A DNA stretch of 64,000 nt from Anoplopoma fimbria (lineage: Eukaryota > Chordata > Actinopteri > Perciformes > Anoplopomatidae): NCBI RefSeq assembly GCF_027596085.1, contig NC_072449.1, positions 22,256,334 through 22,320,333 of the forward strand. Direction: 5' to 3'. Positions 13,929 through 26,239 of this stretch are shown one piece after another (position 1 is the first letter of the stretch; each line of letters begins with the position of its first letter). A program made the position numbers and the translations under genes. The notes beneath the pieces are model-generated. The model saw nothing but the letters and a program-made list of their open reading frames with translations. It was not told where the DNA came from and did not search any database.

Positions 13929-16900
13929 GGAAATAGTAAATATTGGTAATTGCTTCACTTATGTAATTTTCTTTTAATAAATAAAAAAACATATTTTGAT
14001 TGATAAAGCACATCAGAAGTGTGACTGACATTAAGCGAACAGCTTTGACCTTAACTGAAGCACAGTAAAATGCTGCTTAATTCATTTTCTACACATGGGT
14101 CCCTTACCACACATTCCAACCTTGAGATTGGACAAAGGGGAGTAAAAAAAACGCTTCCACGCTCCCCCGTACACAGATTTAGTGGAGAGCTGAGATCTGT
14201 GTAAATGAAAGCATCACATAATACGTTGGACTGAGCTGCAACCTTGACTGAAGTCACTGAAAAGACAGCTACTGAAACACATCGTCTTTGTTCTCTTCAA
14301 TATTCATCACACTTTTTCATTGCAACAAATTAATGTGGACACAAGTACAGTTTAACACTTTGCGGTACAACTAGTGAATTCAAACGACCTCTATAATTGA
14401 ATACACATCCATATATAGGCAATATGAAAGCAATTATCAACTATAAAGACATGTAGGAATGTAGGCAGCTTCACCTTGATGTCCACATTTGTATGTTTTT
14501 GTTAAATAAATAAATGATGAACTTAACTGTCCGCTGCATGCAAGATATCATTACATGGTTGTATAGCAGATATTTGATACTACAGATTTGAAAATACCTT
14601 TCATGGGAAACTATCTTCGTGTTTAGGCAAAAAGGAACAAGAAATTAATATTAACAAAAAGAAAAGTTCACAGTTTTGAGGGAGAACAAAATCATAATCA
14701 ACCTCAAAATTAAATTACATTAACCGTAGATGGAATATAGGTGTTTCTGTCTCTTTAAGGTGAGAAAATGTGATAACGTTTCAGCATTTCACTTAAAATG
14801 TGAAAGCATTTAATGATTAGAGACGACTCTCTAAAACAGCAGAAATGTTCTGTTTAAAGCAGTAAAACATAAGAAATGGTCTCAGGCCAGATGCGGCAAG
14901 AAATGAGGGTGTTAAAACTAAATCATTAGGTCTTTCCTTCCATTTCTTTCATGAAAATCACACACTTAAAACCAAACCTGTCATAAACTTCACTTCTTTA
15001 TGAAATATGTGCCATTCATTAAAATAAATAAACTCTTTACTCCTTATAATGAATTAAATCCTCTTCTATGGGACAACTACAATTGAAGAAAAATACATTA
15101 TCTAATGTATTCTGTTGCTAGAAACACACAGCAGAAAAAAAAAATTTGTTTTTGTTCCCAGGGTTAAAACTTTCAAAAGCTTCTATCGCTTCACCACAAG
15201 CAAGGCTGCTTTCTGATGATTCAAATAATTCCAGCCCCTCGATTCAAATGGAACATTTTGATGGATTATGCAGTGTCAACCTTCACCGCACTGAGCACAT
15301 TTGAATAAATGTAGATTTGAGATTTACTGAAAGATGAGGCCAACTTGTCAAAGTGATACACAACTGCATGCAAATGCTCCGTACTTTGAAGCTGTAGCAT
15401 TTCCAAAATTGTGGTGTGGAATTTTACAAACTTCCATGCAGCAAGTATAAATAGTTTTTCCATGTTAATTGCATTATCCAGGTGGCTGTCACACTTCATA
15501 TTGCATATTGTCGTGTCGCACTGGTGTGCACTAAAGATGATAAAACTGATTTGTCTGAGATCTACTGTATAAACTGTTTTTATTAAGGACAAAGTTTTCA
15601 TTTGCCATCATCTCATTAGAAATTCAACAAAAAGAGCTTTGAATGTGAGGAGGTTCAGTTAAATTGTCCTGAACGCACAATATGAAAAGGCAGAGGGAAT
15701 AAAACAGCAATTTGTGCACACAGTGAGAAACAGTCAGCGCAGGCCTTAGAAGATGTGACATTTGGGTACAAGTGACAAAAATGAAATCATGTACAACAAC
15801 CCTATTACAAATGTATGCCATTTGACAGCCCTTAAGTCTACTGATATTTGAAGCAGAATAATCCACGCTGTGCAGGTCCAGCCTATTTATTCATGCACAG
15901 ATTGCGGTTCTCTCAGGCTTGGGAAATCAGCTTTTGGTTCAATACCGCCTTTGTCACACGCATACTTCCCTGTCTTCACTAACTACACTATCTCCCTGCC
16001 TGTTCAAGCAAAACTTTATGCTAAGTAAATCATTTACATCTCCCAAGCAGCCTATCTACATTTTCCAATAAAACCCTAAATTGATGGATGTCATCTTAGT
16101 GCTCACAGGCAATAACTCCTGCTGCTTCGAAATGACAATATGTTTTGGTTTTATGAGGTCTAGACATGCTATTCTTTTTAATGACATCCCTAGGCCGGTG
16201 CTGTTTACATTTATTGATATCTGTTTTTAGACTAGAGCAGCTCTGTCTTCCTCAGAGGTTTCCTATACAGGGCTAAGTTTGACTTATGCTGACAGCACAA
16301 AACCTTTTTGGTGAGCTAGGACCACAGAGTGAGGCATTGAAACATATTGTGCTCATATCTTTCTCTGAGATGCATTTTTAGAGAGATTAAAGACAATACT
16401 TTAACTGTATTTCCGAATTCATATAGGGAAAAGTGAACCACTTTACAGCGTTGTTTTATTAGTTTTATTGATGGTGGCAAGTAACAACCACTTGCCTACA
16501 TACCTAGTTAACCAGATTGTAGTTATACATCCTTTAAACTTCAATAGGCATACACATGAGGCGAATAAATTGTATTGGGTGAATGCTAATAAACAGAAAA
16601 ATGTAAAATCTAATTGTAAATACATTTAAATCCAATCAGCCACGCCACAGTTTAAGCTGGATACCACTGTGTTGGTGTTTCCACACCATAACACTCTTAA
16701 ATGCCCTGAAGACAAATTATCCTTATCAGCTTCTTACTAGTTAGAACATTTCTGGTTATTTCGCAGGAGAGATTCATATATTTAGGTAGGGTTCAGTTGG
16801 AAAAAGGGGATATTTCCATGCACTAATCAGGATTTAGCAACATGTGAGTCAAAAACTGATGACTGCAGCCCTGTCGTCCAGGAAGCAGGGTGGAATTACG

Positions 16901-19333
16901 GACAGGAGCTATTATCATACATTATCAGTAAGAGTGTTAGAAGCTAGAAACAATCAGGGCCAATCACATCACCTCTCTTAAAAGCAAAGCTCTCACCAAC
17001 ATGACGTACAGTTTAGTAATGTGTGGGGAGTTCGCAGGAGTTTCTCCCCAGAGGAAACTTGCCCAGGAAGTGGAGAAGTTTGCAAGGAACAAACATAAAG
17101 CAAACTTTAATTTGAAAGGCAGGATATTATCTGTTTTCTCTTAGCCATGATGCACACATTCACCAAATTTGCAGTTTTCACTAACACATTAAATAATAAT
17201 AAACACAAAATGTTGTCCATTTGTTGCAGTTTCTCTTTCCATTTATTCCTTAAAGTATTACTATGGACCAATCCGTTACATTTGGTTGAATCTAAGTCAC
17301 TGCAGCCAAACTGAGTTTATAGCTGCATTAACTGACAATTCCAGTAATTATCCTGTTTACAACTCACAATAATTATACTGTTTATGATCTGCTGCGCCTC
17401 AAGGAAATAATAGTGCAAAGTTGTGCTTTGTGGTATGCGCTCGCGTGAAAGCGGAGCTCTCTGACTTTTCACAAGAAAACAGCGGTAAGATTCATGCAAA
17501 TACTTTACATCCATTAAATGGACGGACATCTCTCAAAAGTGGAGCTCTCTCTATGTGAACACTGAAGCATGCAAAAAGAATTGAATCCATACAACAAGAC
17601 GGACATAGCAGATTTCAGTCTAGTGCATAACGGTCCAACGCTGTGATGCTGTGTCCATACATCTCACCAGTTACTGTCAATAAACCCCCATCGCCCCACA
17701 AAACTGCATCATTATTGTACTGCAACATCAAGGCACATTCAAAAAAGTCAAAGAAGTGAAACTCTAGCTCTGTGCTAATGAGTGCTGGCATGTGTTCTGC
17801 CTAGGAGGATAGCAGCAAACCAACTTTAGAAACAGTTTTAGAAAGCAGACTTTACAATGAGCGATTACATTTATGAGAGCATCATGTACTGTCAGAGCTA
17901 AATGAGACCTGATTGCAGAAAAGAGCGCAGAGAACTTAAAGTACGTCTATGTGAGGAATTGAACTTTGGTTGTTCCTTCAGCTTGTGTGCACACTAAAGA
18001 GTGGATTCTGGCTTCTAACTGCGATGCCGTCGACAAAGACAAAGGTCCCTCTTGCACAAGAGCTGTCACTAAACGTGCTACGCGTGTGAAGAGGTGCCAC
18101 TCTGTTATTCTGTCTATTTACTGTATTCTTAGGGAGTTTTTCATAAAATGCTGCTGAGGCTTCTGTGTACAGAAACACAGGCAAGTACTGAAACCCCTAA
18201 ACTATCTAGTAGTTTAGAAAATGTTTGGGATAAATGCATGTCATACTCGTTCTTCAGCTGTAACAAGAATCAGAGTCGGCCACCATGTTTCTACAGTTAA
18301 CCTACAAACCAAAAACTATATCTTGATAGGGCCATTCGCTTTTTCAGGTTTTTTGCATCTGCCAGCTTAGTTCTCCTACACACTTGGAGAAGTCTGTTGG
18401 ATGCAATTAGCAACCTTTTCCTATATACTACAAACTGCCCCATATGTATTTTTTTTAGTTAATAAAAAAAGCTAGATAATTTGGCACCATTTCAAATGTT
18501 CTGGTGTCAGTGGGTGGGGTCTTTCACAAAAAAACCCCATAAAACTTCAGAGCAGATTCAAAAAGCAGCATCAAAAATAGTACACTTTTGAGTATATTTA
18601 TACATGCAAATATAATTGCTCTGCTATTTTTTTTCCTGAGGCTGGTGGAACAAAGAATAAAGGACAGATGAAAGAATTAACTTTGAGTGAAAATCTGACA
18701 AGTGGAATCGGCTTATCTTGACAAATGAATAGCATTAATGAAGGTCGCCACATCCATCTATAAGGAGTGGGCTACTTTCAGCAGTATAACTTGTTCTTGC
18801 AATATAAGTTGTACAAGACTTTTAATAAGAAAGTTAAAAAGTGCAGCAAAGACAAAGAACCAAGAGAAAAACAAACATCAGCACATACTGATAAATATAA
18901 AAAGAAAATGCACTGTTGACTCCATTAAAGCCCATAGCGCATTAAGTGAGACTCAACAACTTCAACACCCCTGTTAGGACCCACTGGGAAAAGAGGAGGG
19001 CGAGATAGAATATACAATCAATTCCAGCAAAGCGGGAGCAAAAAAATAAAATGTATATACAAACATATTAGTTAAATTAATACAAAATAGTGTAAAAGAA
19101 AATACAAGTTTGGAATTCCTTTAATTTAAATGTTAAGAGCCTTTGGTTGCAACTGTTTGAATCACTTACTGCATCATAATACATAATACCATATATTTCT
19201 TTATGTAAAAAGTAAGTAGTAACTACAGTTGTCAAATAAATGTAGTGGAGTAAAAAGTATAACATTCCCCCTCTGAAATGCAGCAGTGTAGAAGTATAAA
19301 GTGGCAGAGAATGGAAGTACTCAAGTACACATA

Positions 19334-19504
19334 CAGCGGGTAAAATAAGTATTGAACACGTCACCATTTTTCTCAGTAAATATATTTCTAATGGTGCTAT
19401 TGACATGAATTTTTCCATACATACAAAGAAAACCAAACAAATAAGTTCAGAAATTAAGTTATGTGTAATAAAATGGAATGACACAGGGAAAAAGCATTGA
19501 ACAT
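19334..19504. repeat. Left inverted repeat of the Tc1-like element
   Basis: About 171 bases matching the complement of 20590-20789 with few changes. Relative to the right copy it lacks 29 bases between GACATGAATTTTT and CCATACATAC (near 19415). Outer motif TAAGTATTGAACAC at 19346 and an inner related motif AAAGCATTGAACA at about 19490 are the likely transposase-binding direct repeats. Confidence 0.9.
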
Positions 19505-19520
19505 GCTTACTGAAATTTAT

Positions 19521-20414
19521 TTAATACTTCGTACAAAAGCCTTTGTTGGTAATGACAGCTTCAAGAAGCCTCCTGTATCGAGAAACTAGTCGCATGCGTT
19601 GCTCAGGTGTTATTTTGGCCCATTCTTCCACACAAACAGTCTTCAAATCTTGAAGGTTCCGTGGGCCTCTTCTATGAACTCTGATTTTTAGTTCTTTCCA
19701 TAGATTTTCTATTGGATTCAAGTCAGGTGATTGGCTGGGCCATTCTAGCAGCTTTATTTTCTTTCTCTGAAACCAATTGAGAGTTTCCTTGGCTGTATGT
19801 TTGGGATCATTGTCTTGCTGAAATGTCCCACACCATGATGTTCCCACCTCCAAACTTCACTGTTGGTATGGTGTTTTTGGGGTGATGTGCAGTGCCATTT
19901 GACCTCCAAAAATGGTGTGTATTATGGCATCCAAAGAGTTCAATTTTGTCTCATCTGACCAGACTATATTCTCCCAGTATTTCACAGGCTTGTCTAAATG
20001 TTGTGCAGCAAACTTTAAACGAGCTTCAACATGCTTTTTCTTCAGCAATGGAGTCTTGCGTGGTGAGCGTGCATTCAGGCCACGGCGGTTGAGTGCATTA
20101 CTTATTGTTTTCTTTGAAACAATTGTACCTGCTAATTCCAGGTCTTTCTGAAGCTCTGCACAAGTGGCCCTTGGCTCTTGGACAACTCTTCTGATAATTA
20201 TTTTCACTCCTCTGTCAGAAATCTTGCGAGTAGCACCTGGTCGTGGCCAGTTTATGGTGAAATTATGTTCTTTCCACTTCCGGATTATGTCCCCAGCAGT
20301 GCTCACTGGAACATTCAGAAGTTTAGAAATCCTTCTGTAACCAATGCCATCAGTATGTTTTGCAACAATAAGGTTGCGAAGGTCTTGAGAGAGCTCTTTG
20401 CTTTTACCCATCAT
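19521..20414 (-). pseudogene. Broken Tc1-family transposase
   Basis: Two minus-strand frames together cover most of a Tc1/mariner transposase (usual length about 340 residues). The first, from the ATG at 20414 or 20411, has the paired helix-turn-helix DNA-binding region (ELSQDLRNLIVAKHTDGIGY onward) and reaches the first catalytic Asp in WSDETK (codon at 19953-19955). A one-base loss at about 19943-19947 then shifts the frame, and it stops at 19857. A deletion with its junction at about 19826, by comparison with remembered relatives roughly 120 bases, removes the part between the first two catalytic Asp residues. The second frame, to the stop at 19521, keeps the second Asp in QQDNDPKH (19812-19814) and the Glu in NPIENLW (19707-19709), exactly 34 residues apart (DD34E). 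The gene cannot make an active enzyme as it stands. Confidence 0.92.
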
Positions 20415-20589
20415 GAGATGTTTCTTGTGTGACACCTTGGTAATGAGACACCTTTTTATAGGCCATCAGTTGGGACTGAACCAGCTGATATTAATTTGCA
20501 CTGACAAGGGGCATGATCGCTTTCTAATTACTGATAGATTTCAGCTGGTGTCTTGGCTTTCCATGCCTTTTTGCACCTCCCCTCTTCAT

Positions 20590-20789
20590 GTGTTCAATAC
20601 TTTTTCCCTGTGTCATTCCATTTTATTACACATAACTTAATTTCTGAACTTATTTGTTTGGTTTTCTTTGTATGTATGGATTACTTGGGTTGTTACCGAC
20701 ATCTTGTGAAAATTTCATGTCAATAGCACCTTTAGAAAAATATTTACTGAGAAAAATGGTGACGTGTTCAATACTTATTTTACCCGCTG
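20590..20789. repeat. Right inverted repeat of the Tc1-like element
   Basis: About 200 bases ending in TTTTACCCGCTG followed by the TA duplication. The inner TGTTCAATACTTTTTCCC (20591 onward) and outer GTGTTCAATACTTATTTTAC motifs are the paired binding-site repeats. This side has the full-length form, including the 29 bases missing on the left. Confidence 0.9.
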
Positions 20790-21028
20790 TATGTCAGAAT
20801 TGTACCAAAGTACAGAACTTAGCTAAAGGAACTGTAAATGTTTACACTGCTCTCCTGTCTATCTTCTGTTCTTAAACAACAGCTACAACAGGAACACAGG
20901 GGGACTGACTCATTCACTACATTCTGCTACTGGTTACTGGTGTGTATCCTCTTTGCTTACAGGATGTGTCACCAGCCTCTTTGCAGCGCTCTACAGGCCT
21001 AATGACACACAAGACTGCTGGGATCTGC

Positions 21029-21190
21029 CTATGAAGAGACAACTGCAGTGCTATGACCATTTTTCTTCGGTGTTATTGTTTGGCTACCTGTTTAAATCTT
21101 TGCTTAGAGTGTGGATGCAGCATTGGATGCTGCTACAGTGTCAAGGATGTCAATGGCCTCATTATTGTATGTTTCAAGACTGCTATGACT
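21029..21190 (+). repeat. Dispersed repeat, copy 1 of a pair
   Basis: Shares an extended match with the complement of 37770-37920: GTTTGGCTACCTGTTTAAAT, GTGTGGATGCAGCATTGGAT, GCTGCTACAGTGTCAAGGAT and AATGGCCTCATTATTGTATG. The shared amino acid strings in the open frames of the two copies (FGYLFK, VWMQH) are simply the repeat. It lies near the right edge of the Tc1-interrupted repeat and may belong to the same older element. Confidence 0.6.
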
Positions 21191-22335
21191 CAAACCCTTC
21201 AAATCGGGCATAGTAATATGTACTGTAAACACATAAAACACATAAAAGTATATACTCAAACAAATATAATCGAATGTTAAAATTGAGTACAGAATGTTTT
21301 ACATCAAGATACGTAAACGGAATCATTGGCTGTGTCTCAAATCAAATACTTATTTAAATCAGGTTTTGTGGTGTGTTCACACCAGAAAAGTGTAATAAAA
21401 TAGTAAATATTCCTATTACAGAAATACATTTTATTGAAGGTTGATGGATTTTATTCTCCCACCATGTAAGTCTCAAAGGATAAGTTAGTATAAAACCGTT
21501 ACGTATGTTGATTTCTAGTCTACGAACTGCAAATATGATAAATATTATAGCATAGTTAGTAGTAGTATGGAATTGGGATAAAGCAATTATGTTATGATCT
21601 CAAATATGCCGGCAATCATTCACACAGCTGCCTACAAAAGCCAAAACGTGTCAGCTTTGATAGCAACATAAAAAGAGAAGGTGTGTGTCTGTGTGCTGTG
21701 GAGGTGCCTTTTATCAATAAATATGAGGAGTTAAATCAAAATGTTCAGTTATGCTAAGCATAAGACACGTATTTGATTTAGAGATAGAGGAGCCGCTGTG
21801 CAGTGAGCTCAACATCTGAACTGGAGGCCAGTTGATCGTTTGGCAGCTTTACTTTCCTTGTTAGCTACAGACAGACTGCTATTTGGAAGCCAATGGATCA
21901 AGCCCATATTTCCTTTCAAATACATTTACCTGTCATCTCGGATGTAAACAATGTGACTTTGAGTTTCCCTCTTCCATTAGCTCTATTGCCTCCCATGTCT
22001 CTTCGCAGTGCAATGACTCAAGTATGAGAAATAATCGATAGGCTTCTGGTTTGGGTGAATGAGCCTTAGTGCTTGGTTTGCACAGTCTTGATCAGCCTGA
22101 CAATGATAGATTATGGTGCTGTATCTGAGAGTAATTAAGATGGGACTATCGTCACGCTGATAACTCAAGAGCAAGATGCCCCCAAGGCATGCAGCACCAA
22201 CCTGTCAGACAACAGCTCTCTTCTGAGAAAATCAAAATTTTCTTTTGAAATAAAAAGTCCTGCATTAACTGTAAACTTTTCTTAAACCATACTGAATTCC
22301 AAAAAACTGTTCAATGGTTTATTTAGTAAACCCAT

Positions 22336-22900
22336 CTGGTTTACAGGAATAGTTCGACATTTGTTACATTAATTTGCCTGTTTGCCTGAGTTAGAGGAGA
22401 AGATTGATAACCACTTTCATGTCTGAACACTAAATATGAAGCTACAACCAGCAGCTGGCTCAGAACAGAGACGGGAAACAACTCGCCTGGCTCAATCCAA
22501 ATGTAACAAAATCATCCTACCAGCAACTTGGAAGCTCTCGTTTTAACCCATGAAGTTTATCTGCTAAAAGAGAGTGTAAGAGCAACAATTTGCCATTTTA
22601 TGTGGGGTTTTGTGCCAGACTATTTCTGATTGGTACCTGAAACTTGCCTGGGAACTGGTCCAAGCCAACTTCATTTTATTGTTGATTAAACAAACGAGAC
22701 ATAGCGTGTCAATCCGTGATGCCAGTAGATACCTCTGGACAGAGCCGGCTAGCTGTTTCCCCGTATCTAATCTTTATGCTAATTTAAGCTAACCAGCTCT
22801 AGTTACATATTTAGCTGACACAATGAGAGTGGTATTCATGTTCTCATCTAACTCTTTGCAAGAAAGCTTATAAGTTCATTTAAATTCAGCACACAAACAT
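22336..22900. repeat. Foldback MITE-like fish repeat, most complete copy
   Basis: The left arm begins AGGAATAGTTCGACATTTGT and contains GAGTTAGAGGAGAAGATTGA, then ATATGAAGCTACAACCAGCA. The right arm has ACAGAGCCGGCTAGCTGTTT, TCTTTATGCTAATTTAAGCT, then GAGAGTGGTATTCATGTTCT and CTCTTTGCAAGAAAGC, the complement of the left. Same family as 13235-13775. The 60-codon frame at 22610-22792 is part of it. Confidence 0.75.
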
Positions 22901-22909
22901 CTTAAGTGG

Positions 22910-23120
22910 TAGTGCTAAATTAATCAGTTGATTAATCGATTAGTCGAACGATAAACAATCTCTGGTTACAGCTACTCAACTGTGAGTATTTGCTGCTTTT
23001 TGTTTTTGTTTTGTCTCATATCTTTGGGTGTTGGACTGCTGTGTTTTTTGTGACGTTAAAGTATTCAAACTGATGAACCAGTAAGTTGAAAAGCAGCATT
23101 TAATAAAAATAAAAAAAGAA
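22910..23120 (+). repeat. Fish dispersed repeat (ATTAATCGATTA family)
   Basis: Begins with AATCAGTTGATTAATCGATT and AGTCGAACGATAAAC, then TCTCTGGTTACAGCTACTCA, TGTGAGTATTTGCTGCTTTT and CATATCTTTGGGTGTTGGAC. The same blocks occur in the same order at 26645-26889. It starts directly after the foldback element that ends near 22900. Confidence 0.6.
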
Positions 23121-23624
23121 CATTTTAAGTGAATGTATTTCAGGGCTATCGCTTTAATACACTTTATGAATGTTTTCCCTATAGTGTATTGAATGTTGTT
23201 TCTTTAAGACTTGTTTGTTCTTTCCAGCTGGCATCCCTGAGTGTATTGCTCAAATAGAATTAGAGGAACATTAGGTTGCAACCGAGGCACTGCTGAAAAG
23301 AAACATAGAAAGTTGGAATGATCGGGCTATTCTAATGTTGTCCCTAAGTCTAGCTACATCCTGCTGTGTAAGGGAATAATATTTCATTCAGTCTGCATAA
23401 ATGAATTTGAAAACGGCACTTCAACAAGAAAGGGAGGGGCTGATTCTAGGTGAAGCTGTTCAGAAAGTAAGGTACCTGTCCCAGTATCTCATTGTATACA
23501 AGCATATGATTTTTTATATTTATACTCCAATCCCAGAGTAAAGCATGGTATCAGCAGCACATTGTTTTAATGCAAGTTTTATTGATTAGTGTTTTGTTGG
23601 CACTGACTTGTACATAGTACTTTT

Positions 23625-23970
23625 AAATTTTCTCCGGCGACGATGGATTACTTACACCTGCTTGCCACTGCTTTCAGAGGACTCTGGGTACACAGTGGTT
23701 ATTTTATCAGGCTCAGATCTGCCAAAACAAGCCCAGAGAGGAGACAGAAAGGGGCTGCTCCTCTGCTGTTGTCTGAGAGGGGAGGTGCAGCAACTGAGCT
23801 CTGCCAGATAGAGAAAAGCTCTCGCCTTGAGATTTCGATAAAAGTGACCGGCCTGCCATCAATCCGCAGTGGACGTCGTAGGGACGGGTTCAAAGGGGGC
23901 GTGGGCCGACCAACTCCCAGACTCAATCTCTATATATGTCCATGTTTCATTCCAATTCAACCGGTGGATT
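23625..23970. other. Isolated GC- and CpG-rich block
   Basis: A 350-base stretch markedly richer in G+C and CpG than the surrounding several kb. Open frames exist on both strands (109 codons plus, 75 minus), which is expected at this composition, and neither shows a domain, a convincing start context or splice signals. It might be a young repeat, a retrocopied fragment or an intronic CpG island with a promoter. Unassigned. Confidence 0.4.
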
Positions 23971-24714
23971 AGCGGGAGCTTGATAACTGAATTTATTGAT
24001 TAGAGATTCAGTCTTCTCTCTCAGAAAGAGTCCTTTCTCCTCCACATTGATCAGCAGTTATTTAGTCTTAATGCTGTGACTTCTGGTCTGAGACTCATCC
24101 ACTCTCGGGGCTCTCTTTTAGTTGAATTTCTATTTTGTTGTGAGTGGTCCAAACACAGGATAGTTTCTTAAAAATATTATCTGTTTTGGTTCTTCCATAA
24201 TATGTTAAAAAAACAAGGCAACAGTAAGTTAAAGATTAAATCACTGTCTGGACAATCATGCTTTGCCTATTCTTAGGTTGTAATTGTGGTTCCCCTTTAG
24301 GCACAAACAGTGTCATTTTGAATGCTGTAATGCGCTGATGAAATATATTATCTCATGTTTGTGGGAATCAGATCATTGGCGTCTCAGAAATTACATATGA
24401 CACATGGAGGAGTGAACAAATTATGTAAGACGCCCCTTTGGGGTGTAGTAATTTTGGGATAATTCTGACAAAATCCAACAAGTGAATGAAAGTTGCAGGG
24501 CAGTGCACTCTTAAAAATACCATAATGGAGCAATGAATTTCCTGATAATCTGATGAGTGACAATAGACTATACACAGTGCCTCCCTTAGGTAAATCAGTG
24601 TTCATCTGAGAAGGGCAGATCAATGTCATACTTTAGTTAAGCGGTATATGAAAATAATGTATACCAAACTATTTGAAAAAGAAAAGATGTTCTTATTACC
24701 ATCAAATGCTTATG

Positions 24715-24810
24715 CTTAGCTGCAATGGTAACCACGTTCACCACCTTAGTTCAGCTTGTTAGCAAGCTAACATTTGTTAATTAGCATGTCAATAAAGTCA
24801 TGAGGGTTTA
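24715..24810 (+). repeat. Fragment of the GCTAACATTTGC family
   Basis: GTTAGCAAGCTAACATTTGT, TAATTAGCATGTCAATAAAG. Only the head block is present. Confidence 0.45.
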
Positions 24811-25299
24811 TTGTATTTGCACTTTTTAGAAGTGGCTCAGTTAAATCATAATATGGCAAGGAGGCAATCCAGCACCGACTGCATTTAGTAAATTCAGCAT
24901 TTAACAGCAGATGGATTCTCCCTGCAGTCCCTGAACAACTTTTTTTAAATTATTTGGCAAAACAGCAAACTGTACTGAAATTTAGGGAACGGTTTAAAGG
25001 TATCAAAGTTTGAATCTCATCCAGCCTACGTAAAAACTTAATTGGCATCTGCCGTGAGATGGTCAGATCAGTTCTAGCCATTTTTAAGTATCTTCATATA
25101 ACTAAATTAGATTTCTACTGGGTAAAAAAATTATTTGAATTATGGTGTAGGTTTACCAAGGATATCTGCCCAAAGAATATATTGTGCTCTGACTGCTCCA
25201 CAGCCTTAATGGTGGCTTGTAATTGCTCCATCACCCATACTAATGTGCACTCTGCGCCCCTTTCAAAACAAAAACATTGCATTTCCTTTTTTTTCCCAT

Positions 25300-25540
25300 T
25301 GTGGACCTGATTGTCACCGTCTGAGCATCGCAGCCAATAGAGTGAGGTCTCTCAGATCCAGGGAACAGAGAAAACAATGTCATATTCATAAGCGGAGACA
25401 TCAGCTCTCCTCCTCATTACCACAGCACAGTCATGAATGGAAGCTTCTGTCCCCACAATCATGAAAGGACCTGTCATCTGTCTGTTTCTCCTAATTGACT
25501 GTTTACTACATTTCAACAGAGACAGACAGACGGACAGACA
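25300..25540. promoter_or_regulatory. Candidate conserved regulatory block
   Basis: Non-repetitive sequence with CAGCCAATAG (CCAAT-type), ACAATGTCATATTCATAAG and CTCCTAATTGACTG. Nothing else distinguishes it. Confidence 0.2.
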
Positions 25541-26239
25541 GTCACATTTTTCAGCGTCCTCAGTTTGTCATTCAGTTTGACACCGCAGTACAAATCCCTT
25601 AGACAGAAATGTCCCAAGTTTCTACTTACTACATGACTCAAAGTGATAGCACATCTACAGCACCATTCCTGCGACCTTGACAGAACAACCTCGTACAGTA
25701 TTTACTTGAAGGTCCCACTATTAAGCAAGTGAACAAAAACCCTCATACTCAGCACCCAAGGTGATGTTTTTGAGATCGGAGATTGGACTCTTTCAGATAC
25801 TGAAAAGAATCATAGATAGAAAGATTTTTTATTTATTTATTTATCCTCTAACATGGACCTCTATAACTTGTTTCTGTATAAACTGAGTGACTTGCTCCAA
25901 CCTCTGACTTAGAAGAAGAAATACTAAAGTGAAATCTGCCTATTCACTTGGAGCTGCAAGGATCCTCTGCGCACAAAACCATTTTTTTTTTTAAAAAGCG
26001 TTCTCAAAAGAGAGCATGTAGTTCGATCGTGGACGCACATTCCCACTCTTTCCATGCTCAGGCAAGGTAGTAACAGTTTGAAAAACACTCCATTTGTAGA
26101 CGAAAACCTCACACATACACAGCAGCAACATTCAAAGCAGATACAGCTAGAAAACATCCTGGAGGTGTGATGTACTTAAGCCAACATGACTTACTTTGTT
26201 ACAATTGACACCAGTGTTTTAATTCCTAACATGCATTAG

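Larger units (their letters stand above)
19334..20789 (-). mobile_element. Tc1-like DNA transposon, decayed copy
   Basis: The element is bounded by inverted repeats beginning CAGCGGGTAAAATAAGTATT on the left and its complement on the right, with the TA target duplication intact at 19332-19333 and 20790-20791. The repeats are long (about 171 bases left, 200 bases right), and each carries an inner copy of the TATTGAACA motif, the IR/DR layout of fish Tc1-like elements. The left repeat lacks 29 bases present in the right. The transposase gene inside runs on the minus strand and is broken. The inverted repeats are otherwise very similar, pointing to a fairly recent insertion. It could in principle still be moved by a transposase supplied from elsewhere, but that is inference. 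Confidence 0.95.
19160..20840 (+). repeat. Fish dispersed repeat (stepped AAGTA family), copy split by the Tc1-like insertion
   Basis: Flanks of the Tc1 element read as one interrupted repeat. The left part has TAGTAACTACAGTTGTCAAA, then TGTAGTGGAGTAAAAAGTAT, CCCTCTGAAATGCAGCAGTG and TACTCAAGTACACA. The right part resumes with TCAGAATTGTACCAAAGTAC and AGAACTTAGC. The order matches the copies at 6351-7166 and, reversed, 26890-27210. Boundaries are approximate; the left end may start nearer 19185. Confidence 0.75.

Noticed and set aside
15266..15601. 111-codon minus-strand frame as a gene
   Set aside because: No recognisable domain, no splice signals I would defend, and composition like the surrounding AT-rich DNA.
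19892..20640. Plus-strand open frames across the Tc1-like element
   Set aside because: They are antisense shadows of the minus-strand transposase.
20398..20875. 80- and 73-codon frames at the right of the Tc1-like element
   Set aside because: They fall in the inverted repeat and have no coding meaning.
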